33,047 bases of DNA, taken from NCBI GenBank assembly GCA_001673575.1, contig LZME01000143.1, forward strand, positions 1 to 33,047, written 5' to 3'. The translations under genes were made by a program, and so were the position numbers. The stretch is from Mycolicibacter heraklionensis (lineage in GTDB: Bacteria > Actinomycetota > Actinomycetes > Mycobacteriales > Mycobacteriaceae). Every line of letters begins with the position of its first letter. Within the stretch, counting starts at the first letter, position 1. A model generated the notes under the pieces. That model saw only the letters and a program-made list of their open reading frames with translations, searched no databases and was not told where the DNA came from. Of the stretch, positions 32,894-33,047 are shown piece after piece.

Positions 32894-32966
32894 GCGCCCG
32901 TAGCTCAACGGATAGAGCATCTGACTACGGATCAGAAGGTTGGGGGTTCGAATCCCTTCGGGCGCA
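32894..32966 (+). tRNA. tRNA-Arg (anticodon ACG)
   Basis: Acceptor arms GCGCCCG/CGGGCGC, D-arm AGCTCAACGGATAGAGCA, anticodon stem CTGAC with loop TACGGAT region reading ACG, T-arm GGGGGTTCGAATCCCTT, discriminator A. Lies 37 bp after tRNA-Ser(GCT), so probably co-transcribed. Confidence 0.96.
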
Positions 32967-32974
32967 CATTTGTG

Positions 32975-33019
32975 ATGAGTCGGGTCATGGGTTACACATG
33001 AGTCGCGTCATCGGTTACA
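32975..33019. repeat. 22-bp tandem direct repeat after tRNA-Arg
   Basis: ATGAGTCGGGTCATGGGTTA(CA) at 32975-32996 is repeated at 32998-33019 with two changes, one base apart. It lies between the tRNA-Arg end and the terminator. It may be a mobile-element end or attachment remnant. Confidence 0.7.
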
Positions 33020-33024
33020 GATTG

Positions 33025-33047
33025 CCCCGGCTTTTGCCGGGGTTTTT
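33025..33047 (+). terminator. Intrinsic terminator after the tRNA genes
   Basis: CCCCGGC-TTTT-GCCGGGG followed by TTTTT at the window edge: a classical intrinsic terminator, oriented for the tRNA transcript. Confidence 0.9.

Overview
The window comes from a mycobacterium in the broad sense. The evidence is its high GC, very long Gly/Ala/Asn PGRS-type surface proteins, TANNNT -10 elements placed 6-9 nt before start codons (leaderless mRNAs), and recognisable homologues of the M. tuberculosis genes pat/hisC2 (Rv3772), Rv3773c, echA21 (Rv3774), lipE (Rv3775) and Rv3777. These matches are from memory and species cannot be fixed; the Sec-type PGRS proteins without a PE domain suggest a non-tuberculous species, possibly of the M. 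terrae group.

Layout. (1) 2-8161 (+): 3' part of a giant PGRS-like protein that begins left of the window, followed by two back-to-back terminators. (2) 8314-10096 (-): a MbtK-like N-acyltransferase with an apparent N-terminal frame break, and a PIG3-type quinone oxidoreductase (Rv3777-like). (3) 10172-17621 (+): a tandem-fused MarR-type regulator, a GjpA-type porin-like exported protein and two Sec-exported PGRS proteins. (4) 17663-17749: tRNA-Ser(TGA). (5) 18163-25195 (+): three separate MarR-type regulators, a second GjpA-like protein and a third Sec-exported PGRS protein. (6) 25446-28717 (-): operon echA21 - SMR transporter - tesB - lipE, with start and stop codons overlapping. (7) 28741-30359 (+): Rv3773c-like DinB protein and a TerC-type metal transporter. 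(8) 30377-32669 (-): a small conserved protein, a DUF4334 protein, a SRPBCC protein and the aminotransferase Pat. (9) 32768-32966: tRNA-Ser(GCT) and tRNA-Arg(ACG), then a 22-bp tandem repeat and an intrinsic terminator.

The most interesting content is 10172-25195. The same order, MarR-type regulator(s) then TTG-started GjpA-like protein then Sec-exported PGRS protein, occurs twice, and this block lies between genes that I recall as near neighbours in M. tuberculosis (lipE and Rv3777). In module 1 two regulator domains are fused in one chain; in module 2 the corresponding domain types are separate genes. The GjpA-like genes share a promoter block and a TTG start. The three PGRS proteins share a Sec signal, a head domain of about 100 residues and a series of non-repeat landmark motifs in the same order. 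I read this as a duplicated, locally regulated cell-envelope module; its function is unknown and the link to the regulators is inference from position.

The right-hand third is ordinary mycobacterial metabolism: fatty acyl-CoA handling (dienoyl-CoA isomerase-like EchA21, TesB thioesterase, LipE), aromatic amino acid transamination and metal transport.
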